From: an uncultured Candidatus Nitrosopelagicus sp.
Lineage (GTDB): Archaea > Thermoproteota > Nitrososphaeria > Nitrososphaerales > Nitrosopumilaceae
NCBI GenBank assembly: GCA_937896695.1
Contig: CALBOT010000157.1
Span: 1-12,642 of the forward strand
Length of the DNA stretch: 12,642 bases
Reading direction: 5' to 3'
Shown: positions 1-6,841 of the stretch, in pieces
Position numbering within the stretch: position 1 is the first letter of the stretch
Layout: each line of letters starts with the position of its first letter
Position numbers and translations under genes: made by a program
Notes under the pieces: model-generated
What the model saw: the letters and a program-made list of their open reading frames with translations, nothing else
Told to the model about the DNA's origin: nothing
Database searches by the model: none

Positions 1-1
1 A

Positions 2-760
2 AGTCTGAATGCATCCGGATCAGGACATACTGGTGGATCACTCGGACTAGCAGATGTATTCACATATCTCTACTTCAAAGCATTAAAGCATGACCCCAAA
101 AACCCACAATGGGAAGAACGTGATAAGTTAATATTATCAATTGGTCATGTTGCACCTGTTCTTTATGCAACACTTGCTGAAGCGGGATACTTTCCTCAAG
201 AAGAACTTAAAACTTTACGAAAGCTAGGAACCAGATTACAAGGTCATCCAGGCAAAGAACATGGCCTCCCCGGACTAGAACTTTCCGCAGGCTCTTTAGG
301 ACAAGGATTATCAGTTGCCGTTGGAATCGCATTAGCTAATAAAGCTGATAATAAAGATCGAAAGACCTATTGTATCTGTGGTGATGGGGAACTTCAGGAA
401 GGATCGATCTGGGAAGCTGCTATGAGTGCTTCACATTATAAATTGAACAATCTCATTACAATTGTGGATCGGAATTATGTTCAGATAGATGGTAAAACTG
501 AAGATGTTATGCAGTTAGAGCCGCTTGCTGATAAGTGGAGATCTTTTGGGTGGAATGTGATTGAGTGTGATGGAAATGATTTGATTTCGCTTGACGAAGC
601 TTTTGCACAGGCTCAGGCGCAGACTCAAGCCTCATCAGTTATTATTGCAAAAACAAAGATGGGCTATGGTGTTCCTGAGATTGAAGATGATTATAAATGG
701 CATGGTAAAGCTCCAAATGATGAAGAATTGGAAAAATTCCTAAAAACATTGCGTTCATGA
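2..760 (+). CDS. Transketolase, N-terminal subunit (5' end cut by window)
   Basis: Thiamine-diphosphate-binding half of a split transketolase, which moves two-carbon ketol units between sugar phosphates in the non-oxidative pentose phosphate pathway. The frame is open from base 2 with no stop, giving 252 visible residues; about 20-30 N-terminal residues are probably missing. The first ATG inside the window, at 422, is internal: conserved sequence lies upstream of it. Visible motifs are SGHTGGSLGLADV near the start, GHVAPVLYATLAEAGYF, and the ThDP/Mg motif GDGELQEGSIWEA (from about 380) ending in the paired asparagines of KLNN. The split into two genes is normal in archaea and many bacteria. 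The stop codon overlaps the next start (ATGA, 757-760), so the two subunits are probably translationally coupled. The family call is secure. Confidence 0.95.
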   Translation, partial: SLNASGSGHTGGSLGLADVFTYLYFKALKHDPKNPQWEERDKLILSIGHVAPVLYATLAEAGYFPQEELKTLRKLGTRLQGHPGKEHGLPGLELSAGSLGQGLSVAVGIALANKADNKDRKTYCICGDGELQEGSIWEAAMSASHYKLNNLITIVDRNYVQIDGKTEDVMQLEPLADKWRSFGWNVIECDGNDLISLDEAFAQAQAQTQASSVIIAKTKMGYGVPEIEDDYKWHGKAPNDEELEKFLKTLRS

Positions 761-1722
761 AACAGATCTATACTAATAAAGGTAGTCGGCCGACCAAAGA
801 TGGATTTGGGATCGGATTAAAGAAAGCTGGAGAAACCAATAGTTCTGTAGTTGCTTTAGGTGCCGATATTACAGGTTCAGTTGGTGCAGATCTATTTGCA
901 AAAGCCTTTCCCGAAAGATTTTTTTCATTAGGAATTGCTGAACAAAACTGTGTAGGCGTTGCTGCCGGGATGGCTTTAAATGGAAAGATCCCCGTGTTTT
1001 CTACTTATGGTGTATTTGCCGCTTTGAGAACCACAGATCAGATTCGTATTTCTCTATGTTATAATGATGTTCATGTAATCATTGGTGGTGCTCATGCAGG
1101 TATTTCTGTCGGACCGGACGGTGCAACTCATCAGGCACTTGAAGATATTGCGATCATGCGTGTTATACCAAACATGAAAGTTCTAATTCCTGCTGATGCT
1201 GTGGCTGTATCGAAATTAACAAAAAATATTGCAGAAATTTATGGTCCATTTTACATGAGAATGGCAAGATCAAAAGTTCCTACTGTTTACACTGATTCCC
1301 AAGAATTTGAAATTGGAAAAGGTATAACATTGAGAGATGGAAGTGATTGTACAATAGCTGCTACTGGAATTACAGTAAAGATGGCTTTAGATGCAGCTGA
1401 AAAACTTCACCAAGATGGTATTTCATGTAGAGTAATTGATTGCTTTACTGTGAAACCAATTGACAAAGATATTTTAGAAAAAGCTGCACGAGAAACTGGC
1501 GGAATTGTTACGTGTGAAGAACATAATGTAATGGGGGGATTTGGTTCTGCTGTAACTGAAGTAGTCTCTGAGACATATCCTGTTCCTATAAGCAGAATTG
1601 GTGCACAAGATAAATTTGGTGAATCTGCTCGTGATGATGAAATCCCACAATTATTGGAAAAACATGGCATCACATCAATTAATATAGAAAAAACTGTCAA
1701 AGATATCCGGAGTAAACAATGA
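757..1722 (+). CDS. Transketolase, C-terminal subunit
   Basis: 321-residue pyrimidine-binding plus C-terminal half of transketolase, partner of the preceding gene. Motifs in order: SLGIAEQN (residues 58-64), where E62 is the family's cofactor-activating glutamate; GPDGATHQALEDIA (119-132), the substrate/ThDP loop; and EEHNVMGGFGSAVTEV (254-269) followed by DKFGES (285-290) in the C-terminal domain. The length is normal for a split subunit. The ATG is fixed by a 4-nt overlap with the upstream stop, and the gene's own stop overlaps the transaldolase start in the same way (1719-1722). 1-deoxyxylulose-5-phosphate synthase is related, but the adjacent N subunit and transaldolase, and the archaeal setting, favour transketolase. 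Confidence 0.95.
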   Translation: MKQIYTNKGSRPTKDGFGIGLKKAGETNSSVVALGADITGSVGADLFAKAFPERFFSLGIAEQNCVGVAAGMALNGKIPVFSTYGVFAALRTTDQIRISLCYNDVHVIIGGAHAGISVGPDGATHQALEDIAIMRVIPNMKVLIPADAVAVSKLTKNIAEIYGPFYMRMARSKVPTVYTDSQEFEIGKGITLRDGSDCTIAATGITVKMALDAAEKLHQDGISCRVIDCFTVKPIDKDILEKAARETGGIVTCEEHNVMGGFGSAVTEVVSETYPVPISRIGAQDKFGESARDDEIPQLLEKHGITSINIEKTVKDIRSKQ

Positions 1723-2381
1723 AAATTTTCCTTGATACGGCAAACATTGATGATATTAGAAAATATAATGACATGGGTCTATTAGATGGAATTACCACTA
1801 ACCCTTCTTTACTTGCAAAGGAAGGTGGTGACCCTCATGTTGCTATGGAAGAAATTACTAGAATAATCAAAGGTGATGTAAGTTTAGAAGTTGTAAGTAC
1901 TGATTATGATGGAATGATGGAGGAAGGGAAAAAACTTAGAGAATACGGTGAACATGTTGTAGTTAAATGTCCAATGACTGGTGATGGATTAAAAGCTTGT
2001 AAGAGTTTTTCAGAACAAGGAATCCCTGTTAATGTTACACTAATTTTTTCAGCAAATCAAGCTCTTCTTGCAGCAAAGGCAGGTGCAAAATATGTTAGTC
2101 CTTTCATTGGAAGACTAGATGATATTGGACATACTGGAATGGATTTGATTAGAGAAATCAAACAAGTATTTTCAAACTATGATTTTAAGACTGAAATTCT
2201 TGTTGCTAGTGTAAGACACCCACAACATGTTGTAGATGCTGCAAAAATTGGTGCTGACGTTGTAACCTTGCCTGCTGGAGTATTAGCTAAAATGCTTGGT
2301 CATTCATTAACTGATAAAGGTCTTAAAGCATTTCTTGCTGACTGGAATAAACTCCAGTCTGAACTTTCAAACAAATCTTAA
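1719..2381 (+). CDS. Transaldolase (short form, MipB/TalC-like)
   Basis: 220-residue class I aldolase of the short transaldolase / fructose-6-phosphate aldolase group. It transfers dihydroxyacetone units through a Schiff base and completes the non-oxidative pentose phosphate set with the two transketolase genes. Motifs: FLDTANIDDI (4-13), GITTNPSLLAKEGG (24-37), the Schiff-base lysine K83 in VVKCPMTGDG, NVTLIFSANQA (105-115), SPFIGRLDDIGHTG (127-140) and ASVRHPQHV (163-171). The length matches the short single-domain form, which forms decamers in known members, rather than the long TalB type. The operon context favours transaldolase activity, but sequence alone does not fully separate it from fructose-6-phosphate aldolase. 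Confidence 0.93.
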   Translation: MKIFLDTANIDDIRKYNDMGLLDGITTNPSLLAKEGGDPHVAMEEITRIIKGDVSLEVVSTDYDGMMEEGKKLREYGEHVVVKCPMTGDGLKACKSFSEQGIPVNVTLIFSANQALLAAKAGAKYVSPFIGRLDDIGHTGMDLIREIKQVFSNYDFKTEILVASVRHPQHVVDAAKIGADVVTLPAGVLAKMLGHSLTDKGLKAFLADWNKLQSELSNKS

Positions 2382-2393
2382 TTTTGAAAATAC

Positions 2394-2786
2394 TTGACTG
2401 GTCTTTTTAATAATCCACGACGTCATCTAAGAACTCTTATCAAACAAGCAAGAAAAGAAAAAGATCCTGATAAGAGGGAGAAAAAATACAATGAAGCACT
2501 AGAATATGGTCATGGGATTGAAAAAAAACTTGAACATGATCCTGACATTGCTTTCATTATAGGAACTATATATTACATCCAAGGTGATCCTGAAAAGACA
2601 TTGGAGTATATGGATAAAACTCTGGAAATTGGAATGTTTGATCTTGATGCTCTAGCTATCAAAGCAAGTGTATACCTAAATCTAAAAGATAAAGAAAAAG
2701 TAATTGAGTGCTGTAATAAAATAAAGGAGTTAGATCCAAAAAATAAATCTCTAATTGAGATTGAAGATGAGCTAAAGAAAATATAA
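2394..2786 (+). CDS. Small TPR-repeat protein
   Basis: 130-residue, probably cytosolic, highly charged helical protein with no signal peptide or membrane segment. The N-terminal 30 residues are basic. Two tetratricopeptide-like units follow, at about residues 52-83 (AFIIGTIYYIQGDPEKTLEYM) and 85-116 (ALAIKASVYLNLKDKEKVIECC), each with the helix-turn-helix spacing of a TPR. The start is TTG at 2394: the frame has a TGA at 2385-2387 and no upstream ATG or GTG, and the next methionine lies inside the first repeat. It starts 12 nt after the transaldolase stop, so it is probably the last gene of that operon. TPR proteins are scaffolds, so no specific role can be given; a link to sugar-phosphate metabolism is only positional. 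Confidence 0.75.
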   Translation: MTGLFNNPRRHLRTLIKQARKEKDPDKREKKYNEALEYGHGIEKKLEHDPDIAFIIGTIYYIQGDPEKTLEYMDKTLEIGMFDLDALAIKASVYLNLKDKEKVIECCNKIKELDPKNKSLIEIEDELKKI

Positions 2787-2808
2787 AAATAATAAATAGA
2801 ATTGGAAA

Positions 2809-2825
2809 ATCTACGCGTCGTAGAT
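2809..2825. repeat. Short perfect hairpin across the TBP stop codon
   Basis: A 7-nt inverted repeat (atctacg / cgtagat) with a 3-nt loop, GC-richer than its surroundings. It spans the last codons and the TAG stop (2811-2813) of the TATA-binding protein gene. On the minus strand it is followed by TTTTCC and T-rich sequence, so it could act as a terminator-like or mRNA 3'-end structure between the convergent TPR and TBP genes. Function is inferred from position only. Confidence 0.4.
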
Positions 2826-3374
2826 CATTAATTCTTTTTCTTCTAATGTGGAATGTAGGTTGTGTACAGATCTATAAACATCTGCTTCTTTTTTAGCTCC
2901 TGTGCATACCAGTTTGCCTGATGCAAACAATAGGATTACTGTTTTTGGATCAAGCATTCTGTGAATCAAACCTGGAAATTGTTCAGGTTCGTACATACTT
3001 CTTGGCAGTTTTCTTGCTGCTTGTTCTAAGTGAATTTTGCCACCTAGATTAATTGCTGCAACAATATTCTGTACTGTAATGACTGCATCTTTCTTAATTT
3101 TGATACCTCCTTTACGTAATTGTTTTACAACTGTTTGAACAGCTTTTACTGCCATTTCTTCAGATTTTGCGCCGGTACATACCATTTTACCAGTTCTAAA
3201 AATTAGTGTAGCAGTCCTTGGACTTTCCAATCGGAATACTAAACCAGGAAATTGATCTGGGTGGTACTCTGTATCAGGAAATTTTTTGGTAATATCATTT
3301 AGATCTACTTTCTGATCAACTGATGCTGATGCGACCACGTTTTCTACACTTACAATTGGTTTTGTCTGTGGCAT
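2811..3374 (-). CDS. tbp: TATA-binding protein (TBP)
   Basis: 187-residue archaeal general transcription factor that bends the TATA box and recruits TFB and RNA polymerase. The two imperfect repeats of the TBP saddle are clear: residues 6-92 and 97-183, each containing QFPGL followed by a strand ending in (M/L)VCTGAK. The four phenylalanines expected to kink DNA are present at F42/F59 and F133/F150, with the 17-residue spacing seen in other TBPs. A short acidic end (ELMIYDA) follows. The ATG at 3374 has a strong TATA box 27 nt upstream, so the mRNA is probably leaderless and TBP may act on its own gene. It is convergent with the TPR gene (24 nt between stops) and downstream of the ASCH gene, with its own promoter. 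Confidence 0.97.
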   Translation of the reverse strand: MPQTKPIVSVENVVASASVDQKVDLNDITKKFPDTEYHPDQFPGLVFRLESPRTATLIFRTGKMVCTGAKSEEMAVKAVQTVVKQLRKGGIKIKKDAVITVQNIVAAINLGGKIHLEQAARKLPRSMYEPEQFPGLIHRMLDPKTVILLFASGKLVCTGAKKEADVYRSVHNLHSTLEEKELMIYDA

Positions 3375-3396
3375 TTCTACTCTTTTAAATACTCCC

Positions 3397-3406
3397 TTTA
3401 TATATA
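3397..3406 (-). promoter_or_regulatory. TATA box of the tbp gene
   Basis: The minus strand reads TATATATAAA here, centred about 27 nt upstream of the ATG at 3374. Archaeal transcription usually starts about 25 nt downstream of the TATA centre, which would place the start at or next to the ATG. No Shine-Dalgarno sequence is visible in the short gap, supporting a leaderless mRNA. Confidence 0.7.
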
Positions 3407-3436
3407 CATGGGTTTGATTTTAACCCAATATTCCAA

Positions 3437-3889
3437 TTAATGACGGTTTATCCACATATACCGATGTTCTTCTTCAAAAAGGTCTAATTTGACATCATTA
3501 TTTTTTATCTCACCTGGATGAAATTCAAAAAAATTTAATTTTCCTGTATATTCAATAGGCACTCGTAATTTTTTTGGATTTTCTAAAATAAATCCATACT
3601 TGTTTTTTGTATTTTCTGATATTGAATAGTGTTTTTTCTTGTCATTGTTGAGTTCTTTGTCTGACTCGTATTTTTTAACATCCACTAAGTTCACTTTTCC
3701 AATTATTGCACCTGTAGTAATCTTTTCAGGTGAAATTTTCAATCGTTTGCAATCTTTTATTCGTACATTTTTTGCAGCATGAACTAAAAATTCTCCTCGA
3801 AACTTGGTATTCCATTTTCGTAATTCAATTGTTTTTTTACCTTGAATAATTAGTTCTGCAAATGGTTGACATATTGAAAGACATTTCAT
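3437..3889 (-). CDS. ASCH-domain protein
   Basis: 150-residue single-domain protein of the ASCH family, a PUA-like beta-barrel fold usually linked to RNA binding or modified-nucleoside chemistry. Visible signature: LSICQPFAELIIQGKKTIEL (4-23) continuing into RKWNT, which holds the G-x-K-x-x-E-x-R ASCH motif; then LVHAAK (35-40), GAIIGKV (60-66), YGFILENPKKL (98-108) and YTGKLNFFEF (114-123). The barrel strands are separated by a lysine-rich insertion (residues 72-95). The length suits a stand-alone ASCH protein. E. coli YqfB, a member of this family, is an N4-acetylcytidine amidohydrolase, but that activity cannot be assumed here. It has its own TATA box about 27 nt upstream, overlapping the end of the preceding gene. 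Confidence 0.85.
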   Translation of the reverse strand: MKCLSICQPFAELIIQGKKTIELRKWNTKFRGEFLVHAAKNVRIKDCKRLKISPEKITTGAIIGKVNLVDVKKYESDKELNNDKKKHYSISENTKNKYGFILENPKKLRVPIEYTGKLNFFEFHPGEIKNNDVKLDLFEEEHRYMWINRH

Positions 3890-3912
3890 AAATTTCTATT
3901 ATTTGAATTATG

Positions 3913-3920
3913 TATAAAAA
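3913..3920 (-). promoter_or_regulatory. TATA box of the ASCH-domain gene
   Basis: The minus strand reads TTTTTATA, centred about 27 nt upstream of the ATG at 3889. It sits at the stop-codon end of the upstream PLP enzyme gene (stop at 3923-3925). This suggests the ASCH gene is transcribed separately as a leaderless mRNA, despite the short 33-nt gap. Confidence 0.6.
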
Positions 3921-3922
3921 TA

Positions 3923-5464
3923 TCAGAACTGTGAGGCTTGTTTGATAATTTCTGATAAATCTTTTGTTTGACTTTCAGGAAGGCCGGTAATTCCTCCAGT
4001 TAAACTATCAGTCTGAATACCTTTGTCAGCTAGAACATTTGCAGCCATTAGAGATGTTCTTCCTGCCATACAAACCATTAATGACTTTCCTTGTGATTCT
4101 TGCAATGCCTGATCAATTTCTTCAGGAACTTGTTGTCCAGATAGTAATTCTTGTGCAGTTCTTGCATTCGGTACTATGATCTTACTTTTATCAATTCCAA
4201 GTGATTTTGCTAATAATTCAATTCCTTCTTCTTTTGGGGTGTACTGTGTATGAATCCATATTACTTTATCATAGTCATTAGCACTTGATGAAACGTCTTG
4301 TTGTGAAACTTGATTAGGCGTAATACTATTTCCAATCTTTTCAAAATTCTTTTTATATTTTCCAATTCCATCACAAATCATAACAACATAGTTTCCTCCA
4401 TTTTTGTAAATCATTTGTAATGCTGCATAAAGTTCAAGTGCACTGCTTTCACCCATATCATGACCTTTGTCAACAAAGAATTTCAGTAATGGTTTTGCTT
4501 CTTCAAAGTCAATCTGATGTTTACCTGCATATTTTTCTGGATCATAATATTTCAAGCCATCTGCATTACCTACTGTTCTTATGCCTGCAACATCTTGTTG
4601 ATCAGGTGGAAATATCACATGAACCCCTTTCTTACTATACTTTTCATCAAAGTATCTACTTAATCCTCCGGATGTTCCACCTGTTCCAAATGTACAAACA
4701 ATATTGAAATTTTCTAATGATTCACCATTTTCATGTAATTGCTGATCAATTTCAACGCCTGTTACAGTTCTATGTGCATCAACATTTAGATCATTATCAT
4801 ATTGTTCTGGGCAAAATAAATTGTAAATTTTTGCAAGGAATTTTGCTAAATTGATTATATCTTTTTTAGCTAAAAGTGTCTCGATATCTGCAATGTTGTT
4901 GTCAAAAATTTCAGGTTCAAATCCAAGTTCAATCATCTGTGAACGAACATTTGCAGCGGTAGCTTTTGCAACTAATTCATCTTGTTTACTTTCCATTCCT
5001 GGTGCAGGACAAATGTCCATGTCTAAATCCATGATTCGAATATTTCCATTTCTTAATTCTTTGAAAACTCCTTCCTGAAGTTTTCGTGATACAAGTGCAA
5101 TTGCAGTCACGCCAATTTTTGATAATAATCCTAATGCAATTCCAAAGTTTCCTGAAGTGGCTTCAATTACAGTTGTTCCTGAAGTAATTTTACCAGTAGT
5201 GATTGCATCGTGAATAATGTTTACTGCGGGTCTCACCTTGATTGAACCTGTCAGTAATGTACCATCAAACTTACCATAAATTTTGAAATCTTTTTCACTA
5301 ATGTCCACATTGTAAACTGATTTTGCACATTCTTTCAAATCTTCAGTAAGATCAGTTAGTGGTGTTGCGTTAACAATCTCTACTTTGCCATCCTTTTCTT
5401 CTCTATGTGGAACTTTTGACCATACTTCTTGCTCAAATTTTTCCATTAATGCACTATCTGACAT
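3923..5464 (-). CDS. PLP-dependent cysteine synthase-like enzyme fused to a rhodanese-like domain
   Basis: 513-residue two-domain enzyme. Residues about 30-380 are a fold-type II PLP domain of the cysteine synthase / cystathionine beta-synthase group. K76 in TGSIKVRPA is the likely Schiff-base lysine, SGNFG (104-108) is the substrate loop, GTGGTSGG (260-267) the phosphate cup, and DGIGKY (365-370) the cofactor-ring region. A long segment (about 145-235) between the loop and the phosphate cup is larger than in plain cysteine synthases. Residues about 398-513 resemble a rhodanese: C465 in VCMAGRTS fits the sulfur-carrying cysteine and its loop, followed by AANVLADKG and LTGGITGLPE. The combination suggests sulfur transfer between the domains, for example cysteine or sulfide handling. 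The substrate is unknown. It is divergent from ferritin. Confidence 0.88.
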   Translation of the reverse strand: MSDSALMEKFEQEVWSKVPHREEKDGKVEIVNATPLTDLTEDLKECAKSVYNVDISEKDFKIYGKFDGTLLTGSIKVRPAVNIIHDAITTGKITSGTTVIEATSGNFGIALGLLSKIGVTAIALVSRKLQEGVFKELRNGNIRIMDLDMDICPAPGMESKQDELVAKATAANVRSQMIELGFEPEIFDNNIADIETLLAKKDIINLAKFLAKIYNLFCPEQYDNDLNVDAHRTVTGVEIDQQLHENGESLENFNIVCTFGTGGTSGGLSRYFDEKYSKKGVHVIFPPDQQDVAGIRTVGNADGLKYYDPEKYAGKHQIDFEEAKPLLKFFVDKGHDMGESSALELYAALQMIYKNGGNYVVMICDGIGKYKKNFEKIGNSITPNQVSQQDVSSSANDYDKVIWIHTQYTPKEEGIELLAKSLGIDKSKIIVPNARTAQELLSGQQVPEEIDQALQESQGKSLMVCMAGRTSLMAANVLADKGIQTDSLTGGITGLPESQTKDLSEIIKQASQF

Positions 5465-5542
5465 ATGTATGCATAATTGAGGTTCAATTTAGAACTTTTG
5501 CAATTAGCTTAACGTAATTAGGTAAGGGTAATTTTCGAGAAG

Positions 5543-5555
5543 TATTTTAACTCAA
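5543..5555 (+). promoter_or_regulatory. Ferritin promoter: TATA-like box merged with an AACTCAA element
   Basis: TATTTTAA (5543-5550) is centred about 25 nt upstream of the ferritin ATG at 5572, the expected place for a leaderless archaeal promoter. The octamer TAACTCAA (5548-5555) overlaps its downstream edge and is identical to the half-site of the 17-nt palindrome in front of the flavoprotein reductase gene (10271-10287). A repressor bound there would block pre-initiation complex assembly. The TATA call is moderate; the regulatory reading is inference. Confidence 0.45.
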
Positions 5556-5571
5556 GAGAATAATACACTAT

Positions 5572-6090
5572 ATGAAAATATCCGCACCTTTAGTCAAAGC
5601 ACTAAACAATCAAATCGAAATGGAAGCAAACGCTGCTAACGCATACCTTTCTGCGGCATCGTGGTGTGATATCACTGGTTACGATGGCGCCGCAAAATTT
5701 TTCCATGCTCAAGCACAAGAAGAGCATCTACACATGCTAAAATTTGTGAATTTTGTTAATGGTCAATGTATGAGTGCAATCATTCCTGGAGTAAAACAAC
5801 CACCAAAAACTTACAAATCTTTAGAAGCAATATGTAAAATTGCATTATCAAATGAACAGGCTGTCACAAAAGCAATAAACAATATGGTTGATTTAGCTAC
5901 CAAAGATAAGGATCATAATACAGTTACATTCTTGCAATTCTTTGTAAATGAACAGATCGAAGAAGAAAAACAATTTGAAGACATACTACAAAAATTCAAT
6001 CTTATAGGTCGTGATAAACTTGCAATCTATGAAATTGATAAATTACTTGGTGGAATGGCAAAGTCTCCAGCAACTGATGCTCAAAATTAG
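5572..6090 (+). CDS. Ferritin (non-haem, FtnA-like)
   Basis: 172-residue four-helix ferritin that oxidises Fe(II) and stores ferric iron in a 24-subunit shell. The ferroxidase residues can be placed by pattern: E18 (EMEANAANAYL), E51 and H54 (QEEHLHML, the E-x-x-H motif), E95 (SNEQ), and Q128, E130 and E131 (NEQIEEEKQ). This is the set known from E. coli FtnA shifted by one residue. There is no haem-ligand methionine in the bacterioferritin position that I can identify, and no signal peptide, so a cytosolic non-haem ferritin is likely. It is a single gene with its own promoter, divergent from the PLP-rhodanese gene; its TAG stop overlaps the convergent acyltransferase stop (6087-6090). Iron-responsive control is plausible but unproven. 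Confidence 0.95.
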   Translation: MKISAPLVKALNNQIEMEANAANAYLSAASWCDITGYDGAAKFFHAQAQEEHLHMLKFVNFVNGQCMSAIIPGVKQPPKTYKSLEAICKIALSNEQAVTKAINNMVDLATKDKDHNTVTFLQFFVNEQIEEEKQFEDILQKFNLIGRDKLAIYEIDKLLGGMAKSPATDAQN

Positions 6091-6575
6091 TTAGAATTTT
6101 TCCAATCTAATTGTTTTTTATTATATTCTTCTCTTGAATACATCTCCTTAGCAGGTACTCCTATCACAACAGTATTTGGAGGAACATCTTTTGTTACTAC
6201 CGCTCCCATTGCAACTACACTATTTTCTCCAATAGTTACCCCAGCTTTGATTACTGCTCTACTACCAATTATTGCATTATCTTTTATTGTAACTCCAATT
6301 AATTTTTCACTTGGTGGAACTGGATCATTTGTTAGTGATGCAGATGGTCCAATGAATACATTATTCCCAATCCTTGATAATGGTGGAATGTAAACTAAAC
6401 CTTCGACCATCGTATTACTTCCAATCTTTACATCATAATCCACGTGAGCAAGTGAACCAATCTTTACATTATCTCCAATTTCTGTATTGTCGCCCACATA
6501 TGCAAAATGCCATATCTTTACATTATCTCCAATTTTTGCTTTTTCAGAAATAAAATTTTCAACCAATCTAATCAC
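6087..6575 (-). CDS. Left-handed beta-helix acyltransferase (likely sugar N-acetyltransferase)
   Basis: 162-residue LpxA-superfamily acyltransferase made of hexapeptide repeats: IGDNVKI (15-21), IGDNVKI (33-39), VKIGSNTMV, IGNNVFIG, IGSRAVI, IGENSVV, ending in VVIGVPAKEM (137-146), the usual C-terminal cap. The TNDPVPP loop (82-88) resembles the acceptor loop of WbpD/WlbB-type enzymes that acetylate 3-amino-3-deoxy-uronic acids on UDP-sugars. I chose GTG at 6575 because it overlaps the upstream TGA as GTGA, a 4-nt coupling like the others in this window. A GTG at 6584 would give 165 residues. Last gene of a four-gene operon with a Gfo/Idh dehydrogenase, which supports a nucleotide-sugar role. 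The specific substrate is inference. Confidence 0.85.
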   Translation of the reverse strand: MIRLVENFISEKAKIGDNVKIWHFAYVGDNTEIGDNVKIGSLAHVDYDVKIGSNTMVEGLVYIPPLSRIGNNVFIGPSASLTNDPVPPSEKLIGVTIKDNAIIGSRAVIKAGVTIGENSVVAMGAVVTKDVPPNTVVIGVPAKEMYSREEYNKKQLDWKNSN

Positions 6576-6841
6576 AAATGCCACGGTTTTCCTTGTTTGA
6601 TAATTTTTTCTGGAAGTGATTTTTTGTTTCTTTTAAGAAATTCATCTTCTTGTTTTTTGTCTCTTAGTTCATCCGGAAGCATTACTGGAATCTCTTCGAT
6701 TATGAGATAGTGCCTCTTACATGAATTACAATAAATTGCTCCTTCCACTACCTCGTCACCTTTTGTTTTAATTTCTATTAATTCCAAAGGGTGATCTTTA
6801 CACATTGGACATGCCAAAATGTCTAGTAATTTTTTCTTCAT
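6572..6841 (-). CDS. Trm112-like zinc-binding protein
   Basis: 89-residue Trm112/YcaR (UPF0434) family protein. The zinc knuckles CPMC (C11, C14) and CNSC (C38, C41) are present, with the conserved IEEIPVMLPDE stretch (48-58) typical of the fold. In eukaryotes and some archaea, Trm112 is a partner that stabilises and activates several methyltransferases acting on tRNA, rRNA and release factor. In bacteria the homologue YcaR sits between lipid A/Kdo genes with no defined role. The lysine-rich C-terminal tail (residues 60-86) goes beyond the minimal domain. It overlaps the dehydrogenase stop by 4 nt (ATGA, 6838-6841) and the acyltransferase start by 4 nt, so it is firmly embedded in a sugar-type operon. 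No methyltransferase gene lies in this window. Confidence 0.88.
   Translation of the reverse strand: MKKKLLDILACPMCKDHPLELIEIKTKGDEVVEGAIYCNSCKRHYLIIEEIPVMLPDELRDKKQEDEFLKRNKKSLPEKIIKQGKPWHL

Noticed and set aside
422..424. ATG at 422 as the start of the transketolase N subunit
   Set aside because: Conserved transketolase sequence, including GHTGG and GDGELQEG, is encoded in the same frame upstream of it, back to the window edge.
1407..1700. Cysteine- and serine-rich open frame on the minus strand
   Set aside because: It is antisense to the conserved end of the transketolase C subunit, with no promoter or recognisable domain.
4420..4707. Open frame on the plus strand, 95 codons
   Set aside because: It lies wholly inside the PLP-rhodanese gene on the opposite strand, is rich in His, Tyr and Leu from reverse-complemented codons, and matches no family.
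6460..6535. A 22-nt exact direct repeat (6460-6481 and 6514-6535), 54 nt apart
   Set aside because: It encodes IGDNVKI twice, exactly 18 residues apart, which is one turn of a left-handed beta-helix. It is a protein repeat, not a mobile or regulatory element.
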